Shown one piece after another: positions 10,351-20,935 of a stretch of 64,000 nt of DNA (position 1 is the stretch's first letter; each line of letters starts with the position of its first letter). The translations under genes and the position numbers were made by a program. This DNA comes from Phlebopus portentosus (taxonomy: Eukaryota > Basidiomycota > Agaricomycetes > Boletales > Boletinellaceae): assembly GCA_037892935.1 (NCBI GenBank), contig JAYXKI010000008.1:248001-312000 (forward strand). Reading direction: 5' to 3'. The notes below the pieces were generated by a model. It was not told the DNA's origin, made no database searches, and worked only from the letters and a program-made list of their open reading frames with translations.

Positions 10351-13300
10351 CTACATTTTCCAGAAGCTATCATCCTCCAAATCAACTGTTTCGCCTTCAG
10401 AAAACTCCAACACTTCCTCATTTGAGTTACCTTTCACTTCATAGCCAGAGATACTCTTCGACAGTCCATTCTCAGAGAGAAGATCGCGTAGTACTGGGGA
10501 GTCGAAGTTAACTTGACTCTCCAAGTCGAGTTTCGAGCCTTCGAATTCCGATCGTTTCTTCGCAATGCCTTCCAGTGCTTCATTATCATCTTCGGAGTCC
10601 TCCAATCCCTTTACATTGATCTCCTTTCTATCAAGAATTTCCTCATTGTCGTCCTCATCATCTTCAGAACTGTCCTTCTGTTTTGATTTGGGAGCGCTCA
10701 AGGGTTCATTTTGGATATTCTTGTTGCGGTTGGACTGTTCTGTCATATCGCGGAATCATACGGTAGGCCGGAATGGTTCAGCCTTGTTCTGTACAAGTAG
10801 ATCAGTTGCATAATGAGTGAAGATGAATAATAAAATGCACATTTGGATCATGTCTGTACCATTATCGAATTATGACCATACGAACGAGCGTGATAACTTC
10901 TTGTTTGTTCCGAAGTGGACTATTGATCCATGTAATCGTGGAGGCTGTACGTTCATCAGTCATGGAGTTAGGGAGGATCTCAAACAGACTGCATGCGAGT
11001 TTCTGAGAAAAAAGTTGTTAGTGAACAGAAAACAAGATGCTTGCATGGTACTGCATGAAGTTCATGTCACACGACAATGTACCTTGGACATAAATAAGAA
11101 AAACTCACCGCAAGGGGCTGGGTATCACTCATCTTATCGAGCTTTGCCCACCAGCCACCAGCCGTGTCCTTCTTGCCGAAGGACATATTGAAGGGATAAG
11201 ATCCCTTCTGATATTCGACGACTTGCTGAGGAAGACGTCTCCGGGCCTCAGAGAGCGAAAGTCCAGCAATTGGCTTCTGGAGACTTCTGTATTGCTCGTG
11301 AAGGGAGGTCAGAAGGAAATTTCCGACCCTCATGAGGCTGTCGGGAAGCTTCGAATCACCTTGAATAGTGTTGAAGACTGGCTTTCCTGAGCTGTCTTGA
11401 GCGGGTATCTTGATCTTAGGGATCTGTAACGGATTGAGATCCTTCAAAATATGTAAATGTCGATATCCTGAGAGATGGTGAGCAAGAATGGAGGGAATCA
11501 GATAGAAACTTACTGGGATCAAGAAGGAATCCAGTAAAAAACACATCGGACGGTGCATCGTTGATCATCTGGTTAAATCGGTAGTTCACAGCTCTGCAAA
11601 TATCTTCCTTGGTTGACATGACGAGACCACCTTGAGACAACAGGTGGTGGATTTCTGAAGCAACAGCGAGCCAGAATAAGTACACATCTGCCACAGTCGA
11701 GTGAGACGACTCGAGGCAGGTGATGGACCTTGTGACCAGAGCAAGAATTGTTGTAAGTCGTTGGAGACTAAATGAAAATTCGGAGGCTGTGAGTCCAGGA
11801 ATGAAAAGATTTTCAATCTCGGGGGCCTTTATTTCGCTGTTCTTCATCAAATCCGCAAGTATCGAATAGTTTTTGAGAATTGATTCAGCAGCTTTGAAAA
11901 CTGTTCCAAAACGAGTCTTTCCGACGGATTTGATTCTATGAGATATACCGAGCTCGTGGCGCTTTCATTTCAGCATCGCATTGCTTTTCGTCGATTTGTG
12001 GAAGTATTGTGCGATGTACTGAATATGCTCGATGACCTTGACAAGGACACAAGAATTGCAAAATAGAAGGCGGCAGCAACAATGAGAGCGCCAGAATCGC
12101 AAGCGATCAAGAATAAATTTAGAGTCATACTTCAATGAAAGGAAAGGGGGACTCACCTCTTTAAACGCTTCTATCTTCCCAATGTCCTTGCACAGCAGAT
12201 TGAGACAATGACACGGGTCGGGCAGGATGATAATCCAAGGATAGGCCTGACGAACGAGCTTGCGTGCCAGGGAAGTATTTCCCGTGTTATCAGAGGTAAT
12301 GCCTCTGAATTTCTCCAGGCCGATCTTCTTGATGACCTGCGCAGCAAATTTAAAAACAAGGGAAGGTCAGTGATTGATTTCGTGCAAGTCAAATAGTTGC
12401 TCACCGCCTCCAAAAGCTCAAACAAATGCTGTCCCGTGTGGGACTCAGTGGATGCCTCACTGCCCTCCACCAAAAACGTACGTCGCTGTGGTGTGATTAC
12501 GTGCACCGTATAAACGGACTGGAGGCCGGCGGTTGTTCCTCCATCAAATGAAATGGTAAGATTTTCGCATTTTTTCAAATGCTCGAGTTGCTGATCCTTC
12601 ATGTAGGCATATTCGCGAGGGACGAGAGAGTTGACAAAGGTCTTAGAGCTGGGTGCATCGTATTTTGCATTTGCGGTCTGGAGGAGTGCTTTCCACTCCG
12701 CGCGATCGACAATGGTAGGAGGTATGCCACAATTACAAATAAGCTTCAGGACAGCAAAGTTCACCTTTTTGTTTAGTTTCTCACAACCATTTTTGGTCAC
12801 GATCGACAGAAGTCCAGTCTCAACTTTTGATGACGTCTGCTGAGAATCTTCTTCTGGATGTCCTTCTTGTGCTGGTGGACCTTGTATTTCCTCGCTCTTC
12901 TCCTCGAAATGCCTCCCAAGAGACTCATCTTTAAGTCTTTGGTTGACTTTGTCCTTCAGCCGGTCTGGAACAAAGTGGCATAATGCGACGTGCTTGAATA
13001 CACGATCACGGTATCTGGACTTCAGGCCCCACAAACTTTCGCATCCGTGCTTGGCTCCGATACAATGGTAAGATAAAGTTTTTTCTTCTCCCACTTTGCG
13101 GCAAAGTACCCGAAGCTTCTCGAGCAACGGATCAATGGCCCTCCCTCCCTTTCCCTTTTCGATTGTCGACGGATCCACATCCACGTACCAATCGGTTACG
13201 GATTTCGGTGCGAGCTTCATTTTCTTGTTGTCCTTTTTTGCTGCTTGTATGCTCGGCTTTCGTTTTGGACCACTCTCTTCTGGCTCGTTGATGACTGGAT

Positions 13301-13747
13301 CGATCGGTACGTCTTCATTCCAATTATTCTATAGTAAGTTTCTCATATTAGCTCTCTCTCTAAGAAATATGAAATACTGAAACTCACCAAGCTCCCGGCT
13401 CTGATGGCCGACTCCAGTAAGTCGTGTATCCATTTCTGGAGTACTGCATGCCGCTGAAATTGCTGATTGTATTTGCGAAGCACGTCTGCAACTGCCGTGA
13501 GACCTGGACCTTGTTCCAAAAACCTAATTTCCATCATTCGACCGTTCGGGGCAAATATTTTCTCAAGTGCGTCGTTCACAGCACCATCAAGTCCCATCCA
13601 CTCCACTTGCTCAGGATCTGGGCCAAAGAACTGAAAATTATAAAAGTTGTTCCTGGCCGATATACTCGGGGGAAGGCTCGAAAGTCGCCAGGTAAGCTCA
13701 TACAGCTTCTCTTCAACTTCTTCTGGACTTAGCAATGTAACAGACAT
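10351..13747 (-). pseudogene. hAT transposase gene with in-frame stop codons
   Basis: Exons deduced in phase are 13747-13388, 13328-12405, 12336-12157, 12036-11514, 11467-11109, from 11002 downward, and 10788-10351. The first exon starts MSVTLLSPEEV. A zinc-finger-like Cys/His segment (CESLW...HVALCHFVP) lies in exon 2. DUF659-like core motifs follow (ISFDGGTT, GITSDNTGNT, PCHCLNLLCKDI). The C-terminal dimerisation region is clear (LPNSMTDERTASTITWINSP). In-frame TGA codons occur at 11965-11967 and 10756-10758. A TAA at 10862-10864 is also in frame unless spliced out. Each stop sits where related proteins have a coding residue, so the copy should not make full-length transposase. Confidence 0.85.
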
Positions 13748-13924
13748 CGGTACTCGAGCGAAAATTTTCACGGAAGCAAAAAAAAAAACTCATTGTATGC
13801 TTGGTACATTACAAATCAATCTACTAAATTTGAGTTTACCACATGCCTTTTTTGACCCATCCGAGTTAGCAACAGGTTGACCACGTGGTTAACCACTCAA
13901 GTTCGCCACATGTGGCGAACTCCC

Positions 13925-13944
13925 GAGTTTCCCCTCCTACACTA
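13925..13944. repeat. Right terminal inverted repeat of hAT element
   Basis: This is an exact inverted copy of the left end at 10015-10034, directly followed by the second target-site copy. Confidence 0.92.
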
Positions 13945-13952
13945 GAATGCAA
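13945..13952. repeat. Right target-site duplication (GAATGCAA)
   Basis: This is an exact copy of 10007-10014, on the outer side of the right inverted end. Confidence 0.9.
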
Positions 13953-14034
13953 GCCGGGCGGATTTTCAGTTCGGTTCCTCATTACGCTTATGTAAGTAAT
14001 CAGTCACGGTCACCATACACGACGAACCTCCTTC

Positions 14035-14070
14035 GTCCTGTCCTGTCCTGTCCTACTCACTCAACAACAC
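14035..14070 (+). repeat. Direct repeat upstream of RPB9, copy 1
   Basis: A run of TCCTG units is followed by ACTCACTCAACAACAC. Nearly the same string occurs again at 14287-14319, directly before the RPB9 start codon. The two copies are 250 bp apart. This may be a duplicated promoter/5' leader piece. The interval 13953-14332 otherwise shows no gene. Confidence 0.6.
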
Positions 14071-14286
14071 TACCAAAACTAGAAAGTATAGTTATTTCTT
14101 TGTCTTCCAAATCTGAATCTAAAACCCTTTTGTTATTTCAAATATAGTTTAGCACTTAGCTAAAGAAAAGACATCAAATATATTATGTGACTAAATGCAT
14201 TATTACATACATTTCAAATTTCATTTGTCAGCTAGTTATGAATTTATTCCTGGTCTAAATAACTGTTTGCCCGCTGTGTCTCCTTT

Positions 14287-14319
14287 GTCCTGTCCTGTCC
14301 TACACTCACTCAACAACAC
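14287..14319 (+). repeat. Direct repeat upstream of RPB9, copy 2
   Basis: TCCTG units followed by ACACTCACTCAACAACACC end 13 bases before the ATG of RPB9, so this copy lies in the likely 5' leader or core promoter. See the partner at 14035-14070. Confidence 0.6.
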
Positions 14320-14332
14320 CGCCTGATTACCC

Positions 14333-14898
14333 ATGGTACGTCTTCAGCCATCTTCTTCACCTCACTAACCCTCACCCGAAACACCCAACGCCCGCCCGCA
14401 CAACAGTCCTCCCTGCACTTCTGCTCCGAATGCAACAACATGCTGTACCCGAAAGCCGACCAGCAGCGCCGCGTGATGGTGTACGCGTGCCGGATCTGCG
14501 ACTACGACGAGATCGGGGAGAATAAGTGCGTGTATCGGAATGATTTGTTGACTGTTACCAAGTGAGTGGGTTTTGTGTTTTGGTGTTCGTCGTTACTGAC
14601 GGAACTAACGCAGAGAACAAATGGGCGTGATCGCGGACGTAGGGTCCGACCCTACGCTTTCGCACTCGACGGACCAGACGTGTCCGAATTGCGGGCATCA
14701 CGAGTACGTCGTGCCCTCGTTTCGTTTCCTACTTCTGAAACTCCTGCTGATGATGGGACATTGGACAACAGCTCTGTGTACTTCCAAGACCAGTCGAAAC
14801 GCCGGGAGACGCGGATGATACTGTTCTACGTGTGTACGAATTGTAGTACGCCGTTTACAGATGCTGCGCTGCAGGTTGAGAGGAAGAGGGAGGATTAG
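14333..14898 (+). CDS. RPB9: RNA polymerase II subunit RPB9
   Basis: Four exons (14333-14335, 14407-14561, 14614-14703, 14772-14898) give 124 residues, the usual size of RPB9. The N-terminal zinc ribbon is seen as HFCSECNNML plus CRICDYDEIG. The C-terminal TFIIS-like ribbon is CPNCGHHDS, then FYVCTNCSTPF. RPB9 is a small Pol II subunit involved in start-site choice, transcription fidelity and elongation. The first exon appears to be only the ATG: reading on without splicing meets a TAA within 12 codons, while splicing at GTACGT restores the phase (MSSLHFC). All three introns have good GT-AG ends and short fungal lengths. Confidence 0.95.
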
Positions 14899-15251
14899 GG
14901 TTCCTGTGTCGGTCGGGGCACTTTATTATTTCCCCCCTTGTCATTGGCTTCCACGGATGTGACAAGCCACACGGCACATGCTTACGTGAGGAGGAACGTG
15001 GAAGCTCTACGTAGATCTACTACACAGTACAGTGTCATTGGATGGCAGTACTAGTGTAGATCAGCAGCAGTACTAGTACTCACGTACTCACGTCCCAGAA
15101 TAATACTTATCAGTTGATGTGTCCACGTTACTTTGACTGTCACAGTGCTTCTTTCTCGTTGTTCTGTTCTCCTCCGCTTCACCTCATTATCCCCCCGTCG
15201 TCGTCGTCGTCATCATCACCGTCGCCCCGCCCACCTAGCACAGCGAACACA
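14899..15251. other. Intergenic region between RPB9 and the G-alpha gene
   Basis: This is about 350 bp of 3' flank of RPB9 and 5' leader of the next gene. Repeated ACTAGTGTAG/AGTACTAGT-type words occur near 15045-15080 and a short GTC run near 15195. No gene is seen. Confidence 0.5.
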
Positions 15252-17316
15252 ATGGGGCGCACAAAATCATCCACTCCCTCATCCTCATCCTCCTTCCCAC
15301 TCTCAGACCCAACAGACCCCCTCTCGCGCCTCCTAGCACCGCCGCCCGACGAGTCCCCAGAGGCCCGCGCAGCTCGCCAGAAAAGAGAAGCAGACGCGAA
15401 GAAAAGGAGCGACGAGATCGATGCCCGGCTCGCGGCTGAGAGCGCTGCGCGCAGGAAGAAGGGCGCGCCGATCAAGGTCCTGCTTCTGGGGCAGAGCGAG
15501 AGTGGGAAGAGCACGACGTTGAAGAGTGAGTGCCTCGTTTCTCTTTAAGCTTGTTATTTGGAGCAGATAAGGAAGGATCGACGTTAACGACGTGCGCATC
15601 AGACTTCCAGTTGACGTACGCGCGCAAGCAGTGGCTCGCGGAGAAGGAGGCCTGGCGTGCGGTCATACAGCTCAACCTCGTGCGCTCGGTCAACGCCATC
15701 GCCTCTGCAGTCGCTCGCGAACTCCCTTCATCAAATGCGGGTGAATTGGAGCCTGAGCCTGAGAATGCCATGGACGCAGAAACGGCGTCCATACTCACAC
15801 TCCCCGAAGTCGAAGTCGAAGCTGATCATCATGACACGGAAGAGACGACGACGAAGTTCCCGCTAACGGCCGAGCATCGAAACCTATTACTCCGACTCGC
15901 CCCTCTTAAAGCCGTACAAAGAAATCTGGAAGTGAGGCTGGGCTCAGGAGCAGAGGAGATCGGCTATAATGACGAAGAAGAAGGCGAGAATGCCAATGTC
16001 GATCCCAGCGACCCTGCCCGTAATGCTAATCCCGTTCCCGTTCCCGACCATCCTATTCCTAATTCGAGGACAGGGTCAAACACGAATACAGTCTCGTTTA
16101 GGGATATCACCAACGCTGCTTCCACTCCTTCATCCACTACACCTGCGTCGAGTGCACCACTACCGCAGCCCTCGCTCCGCACGCGCAAATCGCACCAGGA
16201 GTTCTTCGTCCGTTCGTATGGCTGGAAGAGCGCCCTGCAGCGGCTCCGCCCGCGCGGCAGTCGGTCGAGTAAGGACGAGCTAGGCGCAGGGGATGGGGAT
16301 GACCCGGACAGCGTCCCCATCGCCCGCGCGGCGGGGGATATGAAGGCGCTGTGGAGGGATAAAGTCGTAAGAGAGGTCATAAGAGTGAGGAAAGTCCGGT
16401 TAATGGACTGTGCAGAGTTGTAAGTATGCGTCCCTTCTAGCTCGAACGCTAACAAACAACCTTTCCTACAATCCTACAGCTTCCTAAACGACATCGACCG
16501 CGTCTCCGCGCTGCGGTACGTCCCCTCCGACGACGACATCATCCGCGCACGGCTACGCACCGTCGGCGTACAAGAACACACGCTCACACTCGAGTCGAGC
16601 GCGGACTCCAACAACCGCACCTGGATCATCTACGACGTCGGCGGGTCGCGCACGCAGCGCGCGCAGTGGCCCGCGTACTTCGACGACGTGCACGCGATCA
16701 TCTTCCTCGCGCCCCTCAGCGTGTTCGACGAGCGGCTCGCAGAGGCGCCGCGCGTGAATCGCCTGGACGACTCGATGCAGCTGTGGAAGCTCGTCTGCTC
16801 GAACAAGCTGCTGGTGCGTGCGGAGCTGGTGCTGTTTTTGAACAAGGCGGATCTCCTAGAGCGGAAGCTGGCGAGCGGGGTACGGTTTGGGGAGTATGTG
16901 AGGAGCTATCGGGACGGGGAGAACGAGGTGGGCGCTGTGGGGAAGTGTGAGTTCTCCTTTTTTTTTCGGATTTGGAGTCTTGAGAATTGATGACTTGCGC
17001 GTAGTCCTGCGAGGTAAGTTCATGGAAGTCTGCAGACACTATTCGAAAGAGCACAGAGGGCTGCACGTTCACTTTACTTCCGTCATCGTAAGTTCTCATC
17101 AATTACGATCGTGCACCTGTACGCTTACTTCTCTGTGCGCGCGCCCTTTTTTCTCTGGGACTCGGTGCAGGACACACAAGCGACCGCAAAGACGCTCGCA
17201 GCGGGTAAGCGCCACCTCTTTTTTTTCTTTCCGATGAAGAGATGCTGATGTACTGCGTGTTTGTAGTGCAAGACGGCATCCTCCGCTCGAACCTGCGGCA
17301 TCTCGACCTCATCTGA
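15252..17316 (+). CDS. Large heterotrimeric G-protein alpha subunit
   Basis: Six exons (15252-15525, 15603-16419, 16480-16946, 17005-17087, 17171-17204, 17267-17316) give 574 residues; canonical G-alpha proteins have about 350. Visible motifs are the P-loop GQSESGKS (80-87), switch I RARLRTVGV (Arg388 and Thr391 kept), switch II DVGGSRTQR (416-424), NKAD (485-488), and the C-terminal region HFTSVIDTQ to RHLDLI. The N-terminus MGRTKS fits an N-myristoylation signal, so plasma-membrane attachment is likely. The helical domain between P-loop and switch I is about 150 residues longer than usual, with acidic and Ser/Pro-rich inserts. The catalytic Gln of switch II is replaced by Ser420. Large divergent G-alphas are known in mushrooms; the receptor partner cannot be told from sequence. 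Confidence 0.92.
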
Positions 17317-17932
17317 TTTCATGATGACAACTTGCGATGAGTAGTATAGCAACTTTAGCACTTTTACACCCCGTCTCTCGATTGCAAGAGGGGAGAATGA
17401 GAATGAGAATGAGAAGATGGGTGGGGGAGTGGGGGACGGGGGACGCAACTCATTCGAGAATCCCATGAGTGGATGCATGGACAAGAAAAAAAACGCTGCT
17501 GGAAAGTGTCGCAGAGAGGAGGAGCGCATTCGGTTGACCTTTCTTTCTTTCTTTTTTTTTTTGTTTCGGTTCGAAGTACGTACCTTTTCCAACATTTATT
17601 CGTCTTCTTTTCTTAATTATCTTTTTTTTTTTCTATTTTTTCTATTTGTGTATCCTTGTATCCGTACTCGTACACCCCTTCCCCTCCCGTCCCCTCCTCC
17701 TCTCCTCCCTCCTCCTCTCCTTCCTCCTTCTCCTCCTCCTAATTGTTTTCACATTGCTTACTTAACCTCGACGCTACGCACGCGATGTTGTGCATGTACT
17801 GTAGCTACGTACAGTACGTACGTACGTATGGCTCCTTCGCACCCTCGTTGCCTTGTTTCCTTCGTCTATTATGTTATGTTATGTTATGTATATCGTGACC
17901 GCTCCTTCTCTCTTCATGCCCTCCACTAGTAA

Positions 17933-17950
17933 CCCCCCCCCCCCCCCCCC
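17933..17950 (+). repeat. Poly-C tract (18 C) followed by GGG
   Basis: An uninterrupted run of 18 C is directly followed by GGGCG. A run of 13 G lies 140 bp downstream at 18093-18105. Together they could form strand-asymmetric secondary structure; the exact lengths may be affected by sequencing error. Confidence 0.8.
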
Positions 17951-18092
17951 GGGCGCCTTGTCTGTCGGCGGTCTTAACGTTAATCCGTTGATCTTGATCA
18001 CTGGCTTGGAATAGTTGTGAGACTTGACCAGTATTAGTGGCGGGAGCGATGTGCATGAAGGTGACGTATCCATGTAGACGTGTGGACATGGT

Positions 18093-18105
18093 GGGGGGGG
18101 GGGGG
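18093..18105 (+). repeat. Poly-G tract (13 G)
   Basis: An uninterrupted run of 13 G is partner to the poly-C tract at 17933-17950. Homopolymers of this kind are rare elsewhere in the window. Confidence 0.8.
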
Positions 18106-19181
18106 AAGAGAGAGAGGGGCCGGACTTTGCTTTCACTGCTTCTCTCGATGGATAGATTACTTTCACATTGATATTGCTCACTTTCATTCGCTATCCCCTC
18201 GCTGTATCCCCTCGCTGCGCATGTATCGTACTGTACCGTACCATACACGAAAACGAAAAACGAAAAACTAAAAACTAGAACGACGTATGTATGCCTCCCT
18301 CTTTTTGAGCTGTACCGGTCTGTTACGTAGCAATAGTACGTACGATGCAGTGATATGGTATGACCCGATACGATGCCCGCCCGAAGACGTAGACAATATT
18401 AATGTAGGTTGGCGGTATGCATAATCACCGGGACGTCAACATCAAACAACGTATGTACCTATACTCACCGCACCCCATCCCCTCTTATCTCTCCGCGCAG
18501 CTTCAGAGCTCTCGTGGATGCCATTAATATTCTCCTCCTCCTCCTCCTCCTCTTCCCCCCCCCCTCCGGGGATGAAAGTCGAGCTCCCTCCCCTCCCAGC
18601 GCCCATTCTCCCGCTTCGGCACGGGCGCGTCGCACGATTCGTACCGCTCTCATTCGCACGGTACGGGCGTACGTGTCGGATATGGTGTCGAATCAGAATC
18701 AGAATCAGAATCAGAATCATGAATGCGTGTGTACTGTATCTGTATCTGTATTTGGGGGTGGATGTCCGATGAAGTGAAGAGGGCTTACAGTGACGGAGCT
18801 GGAGCTGGAGCTGGAGCTGATGATGATCCCCTGCTAGGTTTGCGCTTACGGGCTACGGGCATGCATACTATCAGCCAGGTATACAGCGTAGCGTAAGCAT
18901 ATGGATATTTGAGCGACATGGGGACGGGACGACGCACCAGCGCACAGCATCATCGCGATGATCGAGCGCTACGCTTGTAGGCGCTCTCGATGTTTTTTTT
19001 TCGATATCCAGGGACTACAGGCCGATTTGTCCGTCCGTCCGTCCGTATTCTCTCTTCTTCAGATGGTCGGGTCGGTGCTTCTGACGATGTGTCCGCTAGA
19101 GAAGAAAATCAGGGTCCGTCTATATTCTTGAAGTGCAGCGCACCCAGGTCGGATACCCGTCCCTTTTATACCGGGTAAGAA

Positions 19182-19198
19182 CCCCCCCCCCCCCCCCC
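19182..19198 (+). repeat. Poly-C tract (17 C) at the edge of the MFS pseudogene
   Basis: A run of 17 C is followed by TCCCTCCCCCGACG. It lies about 50 bp beyond the point where similarity of the truncated transporter copy to the intact gene ends, and may mark the duplication breakpoint. Confidence 0.75.
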
Positions 19199-19249
19199 TC
19201 CCTCCCCCGACGCCGCTTACTTTTGTAGCTCGTTTTCAGATCAGTACGA

Positions 19250-19992
19250 AGTAGGCATTGTAAGGAAAAGTAGTTGGCCACACCGGGCAAGAGTCCGGCC
19301 CGAAAGGACGCGAAGCGCAGCGCTAGCGCAGCCACATGGATGTCGCTCTGAGAAAGCTTTGCCTAAGGGCATACCTTAAGTTCCCAACAAGGCCTAAGCA
19401 GGTCTATCAAACGTCGTCGTCAGCAGATTTCATGATTTCATGATTCATGAAGAGTATACGGTGGGACATACTGACGCTATTCCCAAGAATAACATCATGG
19501 ATGACAGCTAAAAATGGATGGCCCCCAAACGCCTGATGCACGGATCGGAGGGGTACCTAGATGATTGAAGGCTATACATAGAGTCGTTGCGTTGGGAAGT
19601 GTGGAGAACTTGCTCCTGGAGAGCGCATACGGCACGAAGAACAACGGCAGAAGCGATCAGATACTGAGTATCCGAGATGTTCAAACCTTCCTGCATCCTA
19701 CATCCCATACAGCTGCGCGGCGCCGGGCTAGCGAAAGGCGCTAATTCGTGCACGGATTAAAAAAGATCATTACCATCGCATTTCCAATACCAATCCCGTC
19801 CAAGGAACACAGGAGGTACAGAACAGGCAGCCATTGAATTAGCGTGGAATCGGTTCTTTGGATAAGACGCTCCTCATCGATAACATTTGTATACTCCGTC
19901 CCATCGGTCTGCTGGAAATGCTCAATCAGAACAGTCTCAGCATTCAACTTCTCGACGTCTTCAGGCCCTTTCACGCTCCCCGCGGACGCAAG
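19250..19992 (-). pseudogene. Truncated copy of the adjacent Dal5-like MFS transporter
   Basis: Minus-strand segments match the first five exons of the intact gene at 20936-23382 in order: KGPEDVEKLNAE, then LIQWLPVLYLLCSLDGIGIG, then MQEGLNISDTQYLIA, then IRRLGAIHF followed by an in-frame stop, then LALRFASFRAGLLPGV. The start ATG is not conserved, one exon contains a stop near 19512, and everything after the fourth to fifth transmembrane segment is missing. It reads as a 5'-partial tandem duplicate that decayed. Upstream flanks of both copies also share the motif CGGATGATCCTAT (20171 and 23551), so the duplication included promoter sequence. Confidence 0.85.
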
Positions 19993-20935
19993 ACTATCTC
20001 ATCTCGCATTGCGAAGCTGGAAGGGCGTTACTTTTGCTCTTCCATTCGTTCGAATAATAGTTTTTGAAGAACAAGGAAAAGCCAAGGCTATTTTCAAGAT
20101 CACATATCCTGAAAGAGTCAGAGCGCAGTAGCTGAATCTGACATAAGCTCAAAGGGTATCACCATTCTGAGACGGATGATCCTATCAGACGGATTTGGGA
20201 TGTATGTATGTATGACATTAAGTTGCATCCGTTCTTCCTCCAAGCCAAGCCAGTAGCAGTACGGACAGCAGTCATGAGACAGACATATACGTATCGTTGG
20301 TGAACAAATCCGAATGGTTCGGGCTCTTTTACTTTACTTATCCCGTCCAGCAGACCTGTGCAGTGGCAAGTAAGAGCGCCTTTAAGAAGGTGCTTCTGCC
20401 ACTATACCGAGATCAATTGTTTCGGGGGGGAAGAAGCTGTGGGAAAATGGAATTCTGAAGTTGAACGCCAAGAAAGCATCAATAACAACAAATAGAGCCA
20501 CGTTTTGACCACGTGTCCATTTTATTTTCACAGGCCAGATAAGTTATGTAATATAGGACAAATATGGAAATAGATAAATCTGTCAGTGTGATCCAACCTA
20601 AATCTTTGAAGAGAAGAGCAGGTCAGCCCATCGACTATCTCAAAAGGAGAAGGGCGAGACTTCAACTGCTTGCGCCGGATATCAGCATGCTCACCTGAGC
20701 ATCCTTGATATTTTGCGTCTGTGTCCTTCGTTATTAATTTAATCCCGAGGTACTAGAAACTATCAGTTTCCTCACCCGCAATGACATGCAGGCCGATGCA
20801 ATCAGTGCCTTGATATAATACCATAATGGTATTCAATTCCAAACCAGACATACAGCGTAGACAACGTATCTGTACTTATTTCTCTAGGACTCGATTCGCA
20901 GCAGAGACACCTGCGGACACTCGATCGCTCGGTCA
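19993..20935. other. Spacer between truncated and intact MFS copies
   Basis: No gene is seen. The first ~200 bp resemble the upstream region of the intact transporter (shared GGATGATCCTAT word). The remainder is the 3' flank of the intact gene. Confidence 0.5.

Larger units (their letters stand above)
10015..13944 (-). mobile_element. Complete hAT-family DNA transposon, 3930 bp
   Basis: The element is bounded by perfect 20-bp terminal inverted repeats (10015-10034 and 13925-13944) and flanked by an exact 8-bp target duplication. Subterminal regions at both ends contain copies of a GTTAGCAACAG/TTGCCAACA-type motif, as expected for transposase binding sites in hAT elements (inference). It encodes one multi-exon transposase on the minus strand. 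The intact ends and exact duplication point to a fairly recent insertion, although the transposase gene is damaged. Confidence 0.93.
17317..19249. other. Gene-free region rich in simple repeats
   Basis: Convergent spacer between the G-alpha gene and the MFS pseudogene. It holds Y-rich tracts (17540-17740), a GTAC run (~17800-17830), TTATG units (~17866-17890), TCC units (~18533-18555), ATCAGA units (~18688-18718), GGAGCT units (~18797-18820) and GTCC units (~19028-19045). It also contains the homopolymers listed separately. Open frames here are low-complexity and not believable as genes. Confidence 0.7.

Noticed and set aside
15179..15514. 111-codon minus-strand frame opposite the G-alpha N-terminus
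   Set aside because: It is low-complexity Ser/Asp sequence produced by the complementary strand of a real exon.
17417..17929. 170-codon plus-strand frame in the simple-repeat region
   Set aside because: It is built from T- and CT-rich tracts (runs of F, L, P) with no conserved feature.
17933..19198. Possible telomere or centromere repeat
   Set aside because: No TTAGGG-type array or long satellite; only short microsatellites and homopolymers.
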